The notes under the pieces were generated by a model. That model was not told the DNA's origin. It saw nothing but the letters and a program-made list of their open reading frames with translations, and made no database searches. DNA of 64,000 nt from an uncultured Muribaculaceae bacterium (GTDB lineage Bacteria > Bacteroidota > Bacteroidia > Bacteroidales > Muribaculaceae): contig CAUBWJ010000010.1 of assembly GCA_958439725.1 (NCBI GenBank), forward strand, positions 7,930 to 71,929, written 5' to 3'. The translations under genes and the position numbers were made by a program. Each line of letters opens with the position of its first letter. Within the stretch, counting starts at the first letter, position 1. Shown here one piece after another: positions 52,178-61,696 of this stretch.

Positions 52178-53215
52178 TCAGGAGGCGCTTTCCTGGCGGT
52201 TCTTGCCTGCGAGCATGCCGCAGGCGGCCATGATGTCCTCGCCGCGCGAGGCGCGTATGGTGGCTGTGATGCCGTGTGAGTTCAGGCGGTCGCGGAACGC
52301 GGTCATTACCGGTTCCGTGGCTGTTTTCAGTTCCGAATCCGGAATGGCGTGGAAGCGTATCAGATTCACGCGGCACTGCATGTTGCGCAGCAGCCGGGCC
52401 AGGGCGTCGGCGTGGCGCATATCGTCGTTCACGCCGCGGAACATGGTGTATTCCACCGACAGGCGGCGCTGATGGGCGAAATCGTAATGCTTCAGCAGTT
52501 TCAGTACGTCGAGCAGCGGATAAGCCTTCTCCACGGGCATAAGCCCTGCGCGCTCGGAGCTGAAGGGGGAATGCACGCTAACAGCCACATGCACCTGAGT
52601 CTGGTCAAGCAGTTTCCGCAGGGTGTCGAGCTTTCCGATGGTCGACACTGTGATGCGGCGCGGGCTCCAGGCCAGTCCCCAGGGCTCCGTCAGCACCTCT
52701 ATGGCGGCAAGCACGGCATCGAAATTGTCCATTGGCTCGCCCATTCCCATGAATACTATGTTCGTAAGGCGTTCCGATTCCTCAACCGAAAGCACCTGGT
52801 TGATGATCTGCGCGGCCGTAAGGTTGCCGTGGAAGCCCTGGCGGCCCGTCATGCAGAACGAGCAGTTCATGCGGCATCCCGCCTGTGAGCTCACGCAGAG
52901 CGTGGCGCGGTCGCCGTCGGGAATCATCACCGACTCTATGTCGCGCGTGCCCACGCCCGGGAAAAGATACTTCACCGTGCCGTCGGCGCTCACCACTCTT
53001 GCCAGAGGTTCCGTGCGTCCCACCTCATATTCCTGCTTGAGCCGCTCGCGCCCGCGGACGGAAATATCAGTCATCTCGTCGATTGACACTGCGCGGCGCA
53101 CATAAAGCCATCTCGCCATCTGTTTAGCCGAAAACGTCGGCAAAGAACATTTTTCTGCCACCTCGCGCAGTTGGGCGAGGTTCATTCCTATGAGTGGTGT
53201 GAGCGATGAGTTCAT
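52178..53215 (-). CDS. rlmN: Dual-specificity RNA methyltransferase RlmN
   Basis: 345 residues from ATG 53215 (MNSSLTPLIG). Radical-SAM enzyme that methylates C2 of adenosine in 23S rRNA A2503 and tRNA A37. The CxxxCxxC cluster motif is QAGCRMNCSFCMTGRQG. FMGMGEPMDN and VSTIGKLDTL follow. The methyl-carrier Cys is in the C-terminal IMAACGMLAG. The frame runs on upstream to 53449, but that part reads the dispersed repeat and is not coding. Confidence 0.95.
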   Translation of the reverse strand: MNSSLTPLIGMNLAQLREVAEKCSLPTFSAKQMARWLYVRRAVSIDEMTDISVRGRERLKQEYEVGRTEPLARVVSADGTVKYLFPGVGTRDIESVMIPDGDRATLCVSSQAGCRMNCSFCMTGRQGFHGNLTAAQIINQVLSVEESERLTNIVFMGMGEPMDNFDAVLAAIEVLTEPWGLAWSPRRITVSTIGKLDTLRKLLDQTQVHVAVSVHSPFSSERAGLMPVEKAYPLLDVLKLLKHYDFAHQRRLSVEYTMFRGVNDDMRHADALARLLRNMQCRVNLIRFHAIPDSELKTATEPVMTAFRDRLNSHGITATIRASRGEDIMAACGMLAGKNRQESAS

Positions 53216-53351
53216 ATCGGTAAAATGGTGTTGCGCCACAAAATTAGGAATTTTTTCGCTACATCCTCGCATCAGGCCGCCACGTGGCCCTGGGAACGTC
53301 GGCCTCCGGCCGTCGAATTCGCGGATGCTGACGGTCGCCCACGCTGACGCA

Positions 53352-53668
53352 TTACGCGGCAGCGCATTTTCCGAAGCTCGCCGCGCTTGAAGAAGGGGGG
53401 GCACTTCCTTCCGGCAGCTTACGCAGCCGGTTGTAAAAAAATCGCGCATCCTGCGCTACCCCGCCTCAGGAGCGTCGGCGCCCCTATCGCCACTCATCTC
53501 GCCGTCGATAAGGATATCGACGGTCCATGTGCCTGCGAACCGGGAGCGCCGGCGGCGCGATTTCTTTACAACTGGCTGCGTAAGCTGCCAGAGAAGTATG
53601 ATATCGCTTCTATTTGCGGCGAGCTTCGGAGAATGCGATGCCGCAAGGAGCGGTAGCTTGGGCCATGA
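53352..53668. repeat. Inverted pair of the dispersed repeat before the second susC
   Basis: The plus copy (53352-53461) and the minus copy (53541-53668) share a 35-bp core (GGCAGCTTACGCAGCC-x-GTTG...) with two mismatches. Between them, CCGTCGATA and TATCGACGG form a hairpin with loop AGGA (53502-53523). The minus copy ends about 245 bp before the susC ATG. Confidence 0.75.
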
Positions 53669-53839
53669 CCTCGGGCCGTCGAAAAATCGGGTATTCCCGC
53701 ATTTTAGGATATTTTTTGTTAACTGATTTCGGGCGTCGGAAGGCTAAAATCGGGGCTTTTTGGGGCTGACAATGCATATTCAGAAGATAGTGCAATTGAT
53801 TGATAATATAATTCATTTAAAAAGAGTAAATATGTATAT

Positions 53840-53847
53840 AATTTTGT
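53840..53847 (+). promoter_or_regulatory. Probable -7 box of the second susCD operon
   Basis: TAATTTTG in an AT-rich stretch, 65 bp before the ATG. No good -33 box is seen, so the promoter may need an activator. Confidence 0.4.
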
Positions 53848-53912
53848 TGCATGCCATGTAGACTATTAACATTCCTTATATCATTATCCATTAACTCACC
53901 TATTCTTTTATC

Positions 53913-54113
53913 ATGAGTAAGAGTATTAATTATCAGGGCAGAAGCTCAATGTTGGCATCGCTGTTTCTGGGAGGTGTGTGCATGTGTGCGCCTTTGGCAG
54001 CAGAAGCATCACCCACAGCTGCGCCGACCGACGGTCAGGCGGCCCTCGCACTGAGCGGACAACAAGAAAGTGCAAACTCCCAGAAATTGTGGGGGGGGGG
54101 TAAATTCCTATGA
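53913..54113 (+). CDS. N-terminal (signal peptide) part of a SusC transporter, out of frame with the rest
   Basis: 66 codons from ATG 53913. Residues 12-33 form a signal peptide (SMLASLFLGGVCMCAPLAAE), with an Ala/Thr/Pro-rich linker after it. The frame runs through the G10 tract (54091-54100) as WGGGKFL and stops at TGA 54111. With one G fewer it would continue as WGGVNSYESV into the SusC body. The two parts together form one normal SusC in layout: signal, short linker, carboxypeptidase-like domain, plug and barrel. So I read this as one gene switched off or interrupted. Confidence 0.8.
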   Translation: MSKSINYQGRSSMLASLFLGGVCMCAPLAAEASPTAAPTDGQAALALSGQQESANSQKLWGGGKFL

Positions 54114-57100
54114 ATCAGTAGGTTATCCCACAGAAAGCAATGGAGTATCTTCCGATGACAAAAAAACAGCAGCACAAAACCTGCGTACAATCACCGGAGA
54201 AGTGACCGACGAGAACGGCGATCCTCTGGTAGGAGCCTCGGTGAAAGTCGTTGGTCAGAAAGAAGGTTCAATCACCAACATCGACGGCCGGTTCACAATT
54301 CAGGGAAACGATAAAACCGTGCTGGAAATCAGCTTTATAGGCTGTCTTCCCCAGAAAGTAACCGTGGGTAACAGCAGCGACCTCAAGATCGTGCTCAAAG
54401 AAGACTCCAAGAACCTCGAAGAGGTAGTTGTGATCGGTTATACCACCCAGCGCAAAGGCCTTCTGACCGGTTCTGTATCGACCATGAAGGTTAAGGACAA
54501 TCTCAAGACCCTTCCAACCACATCGGCCGGTAACCTTCTTGCAGGTAAACTTTCGGGTGTGAACGTGGGCACTCCGGCCGACATTCCCGGCTCCGACCCG
54601 TCCATCAGCATCCGCACCGGTTCATCGTGGAACGCACAGAACGTCACCTACGTAATAGACGGCGTTGTGCGCGGCAGCGGTGACTTCAATGCTCTAAGCC
54701 CTAACGAAATCGAGGATATCACCGTGCTCAAGGATGCCGCTTCGGCCGCAATCTACGGTTCCCGTTCAGCCGGCGGTGTTATCATAGTCACCACCAAGAA
54801 AGGCGAGACAGGCAAGCCCGTCATGAACTATTCATACAGCTACGGTTTTGACTCACGCACCAAAAACTCCGAGCTTACCAACGCCGTTGAAACCGGCGAA
54901 CTTTACGGAAGAATCAATGGCGACTCCGACCCTGCAGGCTGGGCATGGTCGCAGGAAGAGCTTGATCATTACCGCAATATCAATGGCGGTTGGGGTTACG
55001 ATCAGTTGGGAACCGTATGGCAGCGTCCTACCACCCAGAACCACAACTTCAGCATCAGCGGCGGTACAGAAAAAATCAAGTATTTCGGTGCGGCATCATA
55101 CGTGCGCCAGACCGGCTTCATGAAACCGCTGAAATACGACAAATATAATCTGCGACTCAACATCACAGCCGAAGTAACCAAAGAACTCGAGCTATTCGCA
55201 GGTCTGGCTATCTACAATAATTACCAGAACAATATGGTGTTCGGCGGTCCGTATGATACATATCAGAAACTGCGCATCTGGCAGCCCGACCAGCCCGTTT
55301 ACACCGACAACGGCCAATATATCGATTATGGCTGGATTGCCAACATGGGTGCGGTGGTAGACGGTGCAGGCGGCTACAACAAAAACCAGTATCTGAAACC
55401 CCAGGGCATTATCAATCTTACATATCACGCTCCGTTCCTCAAAGGACTCAGCGCAAAGGTTTCGTATAGCCGCAGCTGGACCAACAGCATCAACTCACGT
55501 TACAACACAAGCTATCAGATGGCAATTATGAAACGCTCCGGACCTAACGGACGCATAATTTCCACCAAAGATGAAGATATTATATCTTGGAAAAAGGCCC
55601 TTGACGGTCGTGAGTATCTCCAGAAAACTTCAGGCTGGAGCGGCGACAAACAGTTCAACGTCCAGATTAACTACAACAATACGTTCAACGACGTTCACCG
55701 CGTATCGGCAGCCCTCGTAACCGAATGGTATGAAGGCAACGGCGCCAGCGTATGGGGCTACCGTCAGGACTTCCCCGTTTACCGCACAGACCAGTTCTGG
55801 GCAGCAAGCAGCTCGAGCGAGAACACCAACGGCGGCGGCGATACCGACTGGACAAGCGGACGCATGTCGTATATCGGCCAGTTCAACTACACCTACGACG
55901 ACAAATATCTGTTCAACTTCTCGTTCCGCGAGGACGGCTCGATGAACTTCGCTCCCGGCAAGCGCTGGGGCTTCTTTCCCGCAGGCTCCCTGGGCTGGGT
56001 AATTTCGCGTGAAGGCTTCTTCAATAGCCTCACCCCCGCCATCAGCTTCCTCAAGGTTCGCGCGTCGGTAGGTCTTACAGGTAACGACTCCGTGGGCGGA
56101 TGGCAGTGGCAGGAATCCTACCGTCAGGGCAATTCCACATACCTTGGCGAAGGCGGCTCACGCTATAACGGCATTACCTACGGCAGCGTGGTAAACAAGA
56201 ACCTTACCTGGGAAAAGGCTCTCAGCTACAACGTCGGTGTTGATGTGAATTTCCTCAACCACTGGGATGCCAAGCTCGACTACTGGTACCGCAACTCCTA
56301 CGATATTCTCGGCAACCGCCAGAATACCCTCCCCACCACTTTCTCGCTCTCTATGCCCGCCGAAAACTATGGTAAAATCCACGCTCAGGGCTTCGACTTC
56401 GAGATTGGCTACAACGGTGCTTCAAAAGACTTCACATACTTCGGACGCCTTACAGCTTCTTACGGCTGGAACAAGGTGAAAGTAAAAGACTATGCTGAAA
56501 ACGCCCAGTTTGTAGACATACCCGTGGGTAAATCCACAAGCTACATCACCGGCTACCGGTTTGACCGCATTATCCGCACACAGGAAGAACTCGATGCCTT
56601 CAACCGCGAGCATCCCGACTATAACTTCAACGGTCACAAACCCGAACTCGGCCAGATGGTCTACAAAGACGTATCCGGACCCGACGGAAAGCCCGACGGC
56701 ATTATCAACAGCTGGGACCGCGTGATACTCCGTGACAGCAACAACCCCGTTGTTTTCGGTATCAACCTCGGCGGCAGCTGGAAGGGACTTGCTATAGACA
56801 TGATGTTCAACGGCAGACTCGGACAGAAGAAATGGGTTTACGACCTCTGCGAGGGTGTGGAATGGAACCGTATGTGGAAAAACTGGTATAACGACAGCTG
56901 GACACCTGAAAACCCCAATGCCTCGCTGCCCAAACGCAAAAGCGCCAACCAGGGAAAAACCTACGACGAATACACCGATTTCTGGCTCAAGGACGCAAGC
57001 TTCCTGCGCATGAAGTATCTCACAGTGAGCTACACTCTGCCCAAGAACCAGTTCTACAACAAGGTATTTGACGATATCCGCTTCTATATGTCGGCAACCA

Positions 57101-57213
57101 ACCTGTTTGTACTCAGCAAATTCAACAACAAGTACTACGACCCCGAAATCAGCCACGGCAACGCTTATCCCGTGATGCGTACCATAAGCTTCGGCGTAGA
57201 CGTCAAATTCTAA
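54070..57213 (+). CDS. SusC/RagA-family TonB-dependent transporter, body in second frame
   Basis: The frame is open from 54070 (GTG) to the stop at 57213. It holds 1047 codons. The carboxypeptidase-like domain RTITGEVTDENGDPLVGASV begins about residue 40; the TonB-box region is NLEEVVVIGYTTQRK; the plug ends AAIYGSRSAGGVIIVTTKKG; the barrel ends VMRTISFGVDVKF. It lacks a signal peptide in this frame, so a product begun here could not be exported. A single-base slip at the G10 tract restores the upstream leader: nine Gs would give a 1099-residue complete transporter. It precedes the SusD gene by 13 bp. Confidence 0.9.
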   Translation: MQTPRNCGGGVNSYESVGYPTESNGVSSDDKKTAAQNLRTITGEVTDENGDPLVGASVKVVGQKEGSITNIDGRFTIQGNDKTVLEISFIGCLPQKVTVGNSSDLKIVLKEDSKNLEEVVVIGYTTQRKGLLTGSVSTMKVKDNLKTLPTTSAGNLLAGKLSGVNVGTPADIPGSDPSISIRTGSSWNAQNVTYVIDGVVRGSGDFNALSPNEIEDITVLKDAASAAIYGSRSAGGVIIVTTKKGETGKPVMNYSYSYGFDSRTKNSELTNAVETGELYGRINGDSDPAGWAWSQEELDHYRNINGGWGYDQLGTVWQRPTTQNHNFSISGGTEKIKYFGAASYVRQTGFMKPLKYDKYNLRLNITAEVTKELELFAGLAIYNNYQNNMVFGGPYDTYQKLRIWQPDQPVYTDNGQYIDYGWIANMGAVVDGAGGYNKNQYLKPQGIINLTYHAPFLKGLSAKVSYSRSWTNSINSRYNTSYQMAIMKRSGPNGRIISTKDEDIISWKKALDGREYLQKTSGWSGDKQFNVQINYNNTFNDVHRVSAALVTEWYEGNGASVWGYRQDFPVYRTDQFWAASSSSENTNGGGDTDWTSGRMSYIGQFNYTYDDKYLFNFSFREDGSMNFAPGKRWGFFPAGSLGWVISREGFFNSLTPAISFLKVRASVGLTGNDSVGGWQWQESYRQGNSTYLGEGGSRYNGITYGSVVNKNLTWEKALSYNVGVDVNFLNHWDAKLDYWYRNSYDILGNRQNTLPTTFSLSMPAENYGKIHAQGFDFEIGYNGASKDFTYFGRLTASYGWNKVKVKDYAENAQFVDIPVGKSTSYITGYRFDRIIRTQEELDAFNREHPDYNFNGHKPELGQMVYKDVSGPDGKPDGIINSWDRVILRDSNNPVVFGINLGGSWKGLAIDMMFNGRLGQKKWVYDLCEGVEWNRMWKNWYNDSWTPENPNASLPKRKSANQGKTYDEYTDFWLKDASFLRMKYLTVSYTLPKNQFYNKVFDDIRFYMSATNLFVLSKFNNKYYDPEISHGNAYPVMRTISFGVDVKF
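54091..54100 (+). repeat. Homopolymer G10 tract at the SusC frame junction
   Basis: Ten consecutive Gs. With nine or twelve the signal-peptide frame joins the transporter frame. With ten or eleven it does not. No other run of this length is seen in the window's coding regions. Confidence 0.9.
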
Positions 57214-57226
57214 AAAGCCTGTACCA

Positions 57227-58996
57227 ATGAAAAAAATATTATTATCGGCAACCATAGCCCTGTCGTTGTGCTCGCTTACCGGCTGCGACCTCGACTATAC
57301 AAATACCGGTGCCATTAGCCCGGACAACGTGTGGACTGACCAGGAAATGATCAGCGCCTTCCTCACCGACATCTACGGCTCAAGCATGCCCGGATGGCCC
57401 ACCAATGCCAACAATACAGATGAAGGCATGAACGGTCCCACCGACTTGAGTATGTATTCACGCGGTCTGATTACCGCAGAGAATACCGGACAAGGACTCA
57501 ATTACGGAACAATCGACAAGATTAACTTCTTTATTGACCATCTGGAGAACGTGGACTTCCTCGACCCCGCCACAAAGAACGCCATGAAAGGCCAGGCTCT
57601 GTTCTGGCGCGCATGGGATTACTGGGGTAAAGTGTTTACCGTAGGTGGCGTTCCTCTGATTCTGCACGAGCAGGATGTGACCGATCTGCCCTCACTTTTC
57701 GTAAGCCGCAACTCCACTTCAGAGTGCATGACCCAGATTATAGCCGACCTCGACGAAGCAGCCTCACTGCTCCCCGACACCTGGACGGGAAGGGACTATG
57801 GCCGCATTGACAAAGGAATTGTCCTGGCTTTCAAAGGCCGCGTGCTGCTTTACTATGCAAGCCCGCTGTTCAACCCCAACCACGACAACAACCGCTGGCA
57901 GCAGGCCTACGACGCCAACAAGGCTGCCGTGGACTTCCTCAAGGCCAACGGCAAGAATCTATATCAGGGTGATTTCGCCGATATCTGGTATGACGAACGC
58001 AACTGCGAGGTGGTGATGGTCAACCAGTACTATTATCCCGACCACACCTTCGGCCAGAATGCAATCCGTCCTGAGCCCCTCACCAAGGACAATGCAAACT
58101 ACAACCAGGCCATCCTGCCTCTGCTCATGGCTTTCCCCAAAAAAGACGGAACGCCCCTCACACTCGATGTGAACCGCCTTTCTGACCCTGCATACAACGC
58201 TCAGTTCATGACTGACTTCTATACCAACCGCGACCCCCGCTTCCATGCAACAATCCTTTGTCCGGGTATGGACTTCACGTCTGACCGACTTGGAACTGAA
58301 AACTACTGGAACACCTGGGTAGACAATGGAGACGGCACATATAAATCGATGTCGTTTGACCAGTTTGGAGTCGGTGTAGGCGGCGGATACAGCGGTTACT
58401 TCCAGCGCAAGGGTGTTGACAAATCACTTCTTTCAATAAATGACCTCTACAATGCCGAGACCGACTGGATTGAAATCCGCTTTGCCGAGGTGCTGATGAA
58501 CTATGGCGAGTGTGCCAACGAGCTTGGCAAGACCAACGAGGCTCTTGACGTGCTTTACAAAATCCGCGCCCGCGCAGGCATCGAAGCCGGCACCGGCAAC
58601 TACGGAATTACCGCATCAAACACCACCGACATCCGCGAGGTTTACTGCAACGAGCGCTTCATTGAATTTGCTTACGAAGGACGGCGTTTCAACGACCTTC
58701 GCCGTTGGAAGAAGTATGACCACCTGAATCAAATCAAGTATCGCTCTACGCTCTATCCTGTAATAAAGAATCCCGCCGATATTGCCGGTTTCGACTGGAA
58801 CGCCAGTATGTTTGATGACAATGCAAGAAGTCTGTTCCGCTTCGATTTCATTGAAAATGTGGACGGCGAACCCCAGTATCAGTTCAACCTCGACCTGAAC
58901 CACTGGTTCTATCCGCTATCCAAGGGAACCCTTGACCGCAACTCCAAGCTTCAGCAGAACAACGAGTGGGGCGGCAACTTCAATCCCCTTGACTGA
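57227..58996 (+). CDS. SusD/RagB-family outer membrane lipoprotein
   Basis: 589 residues. The lipobox is LSLCSLTGC, followed by DLDYTNTGAISPDNVW. The SusD body has a starch-binding-style TPR region (KGQALFWRAWDYWGKVFTVGG; RIDKGIVLAFKGRVLLYYAS) and a C-terminal RagB/SusD part with EVYCNERFIEFAYEGRRFND and DLRRWKKYDHL. It is the surface partner of the split SusC. The gene is complete even though its susC is interrupted, which fits a switchable rather than decaying locus. Confidence 0.94.
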   Translation: MKKILLSATIALSLCSLTGCDLDYTNTGAISPDNVWTDQEMISAFLTDIYGSSMPGWPTNANNTDEGMNGPTDLSMYSRGLITAENTGQGLNYGTIDKINFFIDHLENVDFLDPATKNAMKGQALFWRAWDYWGKVFTVGGVPLILHEQDVTDLPSLFVSRNSTSECMTQIIADLDEAASLLPDTWTGRDYGRIDKGIVLAFKGRVLLYYASPLFNPNHDNNRWQQAYDANKAAVDFLKANGKNLYQGDFADIWYDERNCEVVMVNQYYYPDHTFGQNAIRPEPLTKDNANYNQAILPLLMAFPKKDGTPLTLDVNRLSDPAYNAQFMTDFYTNRDPRFHATILCPGMDFTSDRLGTENYWNTWVDNGDGTYKSMSFDQFGVGVGGGYSGYFQRKGVDKSLLSINDLYNAETDWIEIRFAEVLMNYGECANELGKTNEALDVLYKIRARAGIEAGTGNYGITASNTTDIREVYCNERFIEFAYEGRRFNDLRRWKKYDHLNQIKYRSTLYPVIKNPADIAGFDWNASMFDDNARSLFRFDFIENVDGEPQYQFNLDLNHWFYPLSKGTLDRNSKLQQNNEWGGNFNPLD

Positions 58997-59068
58997 TTCC
59001 CCTGCATATAGTTTTTTCATCAGATTGGGAAAAATGATTGATTAATAAAACAGTGTATTATGCAACGA

Positions 59069-59105
59069 AGGACTTCCCCCTTGTAAAAACCACCGGGGAA
59101 GTCCT
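59069..59105 (+). terminator. Stem-loop after the second susD
   Basis: AGGACTTCCCC and GGGGAAGTCCT pair perfectly across a 15-nt loop. The following CATTAT is only weakly T-rich. Confidence 0.5.
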
Positions 59106-59157
59106 CATTATATCGCCATTATAACCAGACAACCTATTAACAGCCAATCAAATCAAC

Positions 59158-61440
59158 ATGAACAAGAGACTTCGACACTTATTGTTGCCGGTATCGGCCG
59201 CAGCGGTTCTGCTGGCAGGCTGTACGTCGGAAGCCCCCTGGCATTTCGCCACCGACTACCTTGACGTGACGGTAGACGGCCGCGGATATATCACCGGGCT
59301 TAAGAACAGCACCGTAGACAACGCGCCCGAGCTGAGCCCGGCCGACAAACCCTCGCCGCTGCTCACTCTCTACAACAGCACCGACTCCACATGGCACTAT
59401 CCCGCCGAGGCGAGCTATAGCCGCCTCACCAAGGTGATGAAACTGAAGTATGATGACGGCATGGAGGCCGAAGTGAAAATAGAGCCCTGCGGAAAATATC
59501 TGCGCATGGAACTTGTGGACCTCAAGGCTCCCGAAGGCATCGATGCCGCTCAGTGGGGTTCGGTCCACACCAACATCACCAACCTGCTGGGCGAAGTAAT
59601 AGGCGTGGCCCGCGACACCTCCGATGTCAATAACTACGCCGTGGGACTGCTCGCGCTTGACGACAACACCCTCGGCTGCACCGCCGACCTCGACGCCGAC
59701 GCCGCTCCCTTCGAATACATAATCCACACGCCCGACCCCGTGCGCTTCCCGCTGCCCGACTCGCTTTACGAGGGCCAGCGCTTCTCCCTGGGTGGCAACG
59801 GCATAAGCGACGTGGCATTCTATGCCCACAAAGAGCCCTACTACCGCATAATGTACGGCAACGCCGCAACAGTGGACAGCCTGGGCCGCATATCCATCCA
59901 GTACTCCACACGCGACCGCTCGCGCCGGCGCACCATAGCCTACTCGCTCATCCCCCACATGGAGGCCAATATCCCCAACCACATAGAGGTTGAGCCGATA
60001 GAAGGCGTGGGTATGATAGGGTCGAAGGTGGCCCTCTGGGGCAGCCCCGACTCCACGGCGCTGATGGACGTGATTCAGGACATAGTGATAAAGGAAGGCC
60101 TGCCCCACCCCACCATCAACGGCAAGTGGATTAAGGACCCCACGGCCTACAAACCCGACGTGATGGTGCGCGGCACGGAATTCGACAGCGTGATAGACTA
60201 TACCTCGCAGATGGGCTATGCGGCTATCTATGCCTACAACCAGTTCCTGCACCCCGACCGCGCCAACGGCGGATATGTCGACGGCCCGGACCATGAGAAG
60301 AAGCCCTTCAAGCTCAAATCGGGCGACCTCTCGCACAAGGAGTTTGCCGACAAGGCAGCCGAGAAGGGCGTGCTGCTGGGCCGCGTTACCATCACCAACT
60401 CGATGGCCCCCGGCACATCCGACGTGGTTCCCGTGCCCAGCGACAGCATCTGCTATCAGCTGCGCCGCGCCCTCGCCGCCGACATATCGGCCACCGACAC
60501 CGTGATAAGAGTTGACAACCCTCTTTACATGGACGAGATAGGCAGCTGGGAAGGCCACTGCCAGAGCCTCAACATAATAAAGATAGGCAAGGAGCTGATA
60601 CACTACCTGGGAGTGTCGGGCGACACGCTGCTCAACGTAACCCGCGGCTACTGGGGCACCACCCCCTCGGCCCACAAGGCCGGCGATGTGCTCGACAAGA
60701 CACAGGTGACCATCAACTACGGCTACGACGGCCTCATTCCCAACATGGCCCTTCAGGACCTCATGGCCGACAACTACGGCCAGATGGCAGCCAACAGCGG
60801 CATAACCCACTTCGACCTTGACGGCCAGGAATTCCTCTTCAACCAGGGCCACGGCTACTATTCGGTGAAGCGCTTCATGCGCCGCATGTTCCAGAAAGCA
60901 GCCGAACTGGGCGTGCCTTATCTGCGGGTGGGAGGCGCCACCCTCTCGGAAGGCTCCTGGCACTACCAGAGCTTCTGGAACGTGGGCGGCGGCAAGGCCA
61001 TGTATGATATCGACACCCGCGAATGGGGCAGCGCCACAAGCGAGGGCAAGGACATACGCGACGTTGCTTATGCCAACTACTTCCCCGCCACCTTCGGCTC
61101 GAACTTCGAGATAGGCCCCGACTCTAAGGTTGAGGACTACAACCACGTGGAGGCAACCTCAATCGGCCACGGCGCCATCTACTACATGCCTATGTCGCCC
61201 TCGGTGATCGGCTCCGCTCCGCAGCGCGATGAAATAATCGCCACCATAGCCACGTGGGAACGCGCCAGAGCCGCCAATGCCTTCCCCCGCAGTGTGCGCC
61301 GCGAGATGATGAATCCCGCCTACGACTGGACCATCGAGGAGACAGACGGCGGCAAAGCCTGGCTGCTCCACCGCAAAGGCGGCAACCGTCCTGACCACAC
61401 CTACCAGCTGAAGCCCTCATCGTCAATCCCCACCATTTGA
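59158..61440 (+). CDS. Surface lipoprotein of unknown family, probable carbohydrate-active enzyme
   Basis: 760 residues with lipobox AAAVLLAGC. The first 300 residues are beta-rich (LDVTVDGRGYITGLKNSTVD, PLLTLYNSTDSTWHYPAEAS), like the N-terminal sandwich of some GH97/GH31-type enzymes. The middle and C-terminal parts look like a TIM barrel: SVIDYTSQMGYAAIYAYNQF, ITHFDLDGQEFLFNQGHGYY (Asp/Glu candidates), AAELGVPYLRVGGATLSEGS. An insert (CYQLRRALAADISATDTVIR, LLNVTRGYWGTTPSAHKAGD) resembles phage-tail or adhesin beta repeats. I cannot assign a CAZy family. Position after susCD supports a glycan substrate. Confidence 0.75.
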   Translation: MNKRLRHLLLPVSAAAVLLAGCTSEAPWHFATDYLDVTVDGRGYITGLKNSTVDNAPELSPADKPSPLLTLYNSTDSTWHYPAEASYSRLTKVMKLKYDDGMEAEVKIEPCGKYLRMELVDLKAPEGIDAAQWGSVHTNITNLLGEVIGVARDTSDVNNYAVGLLALDDNTLGCTADLDADAAPFEYIIHTPDPVRFPLPDSLYEGQRFSLGGNGISDVAFYAHKEPYYRIMYGNAATVDSLGRISIQYSTRDRSRRRTIAYSLIPHMEANIPNHIEVEPIEGVGMIGSKVALWGSPDSTALMDVIQDIVIKEGLPHPTINGKWIKDPTAYKPDVMVRGTEFDSVIDYTSQMGYAAIYAYNQFLHPDRANGGYVDGPDHEKKPFKLKSGDLSHKEFADKAAEKGVLLGRVTITNSMAPGTSDVVPVPSDSICYQLRRALAADISATDTVIRVDNPLYMDEIGSWEGHCQSLNIIKIGKELIHYLGVSGDTLLNVTRGYWGTTPSAHKAGDVLDKTQVTINYGYDGLIPNMALQDLMADNYGQMAANSGITHFDLDGQEFLFNQGHGYYSVKRFMRRMFQKAAELGVPYLRVGGATLSEGSWHYQSFWNVGGGKAMYDIDTREWGSATSEGKDIRDVAYANYFPATFGSNFEIGPDSKVEDYNHVEATSIGHGAIYYMPMSPSVIGSAPQRDEIIATIATWERARAANAFPRSVRREMMNPAYDWTIEETDGGKAWLLHRKGGNRPDHTYQLKPSSSIPTI

Positions 61441-61481
61441 CAAAGCAAGCGATTATAATTTACAAGATTGCACTTAGAAAG

Positions 61482-61517
61482 ATCGTCACCCCGCCCACCC
61501 GGAGTGACGATTTTTTT
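61482..61517 (+). terminator. Terminator after the PUL-like operon
   Basis: ATCGTCAC and GTGACGAT pair around a GC-rich 14-nt loop, followed by a run of seven Ts. Confidence 0.8.
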
Positions 61518-61660
61518 GCAGAGCACCGGGAGAGCCACTGGGAGGGTCGGCGTCCAGCCGTCCATGACGGGAATGATAGGCATTCATGGAGCGTGCGCTG
61601 AACCGCCGATATGTTAAATCGTACATTTAGTTTTTTTTCGATATTTTTGCATTCAGGTTC

Positions 61661-61691
61661 TTGACACTTAACAGCTTAAGTAGTAATTTTG
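61661..61691 (+). promoter_or_regulatory. Consensus promoter with no recognised gene downstream
   Basis: TTG (61661-61663), 20 bp, TAATTTTG (61684-61691). A second -7-like TATTTTTG lies at 61642-61649. Confidence 0.5.
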
Positions 61692-61696
61692 CATTG

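Noticed and set aside
53216..53449. N-terminal extension of the rlmN frame
   Set aside because: It translates the dispersed repeat (FFTTGCVSCR), which recurs out of gene context elsewhere.
59179..61146. 655-codon minus-strand frame opposite the unclassified lipoprotein
   Set aside because: The plus-strand gene has a lipobox, operon context and normal composition; the antisense frame has none.
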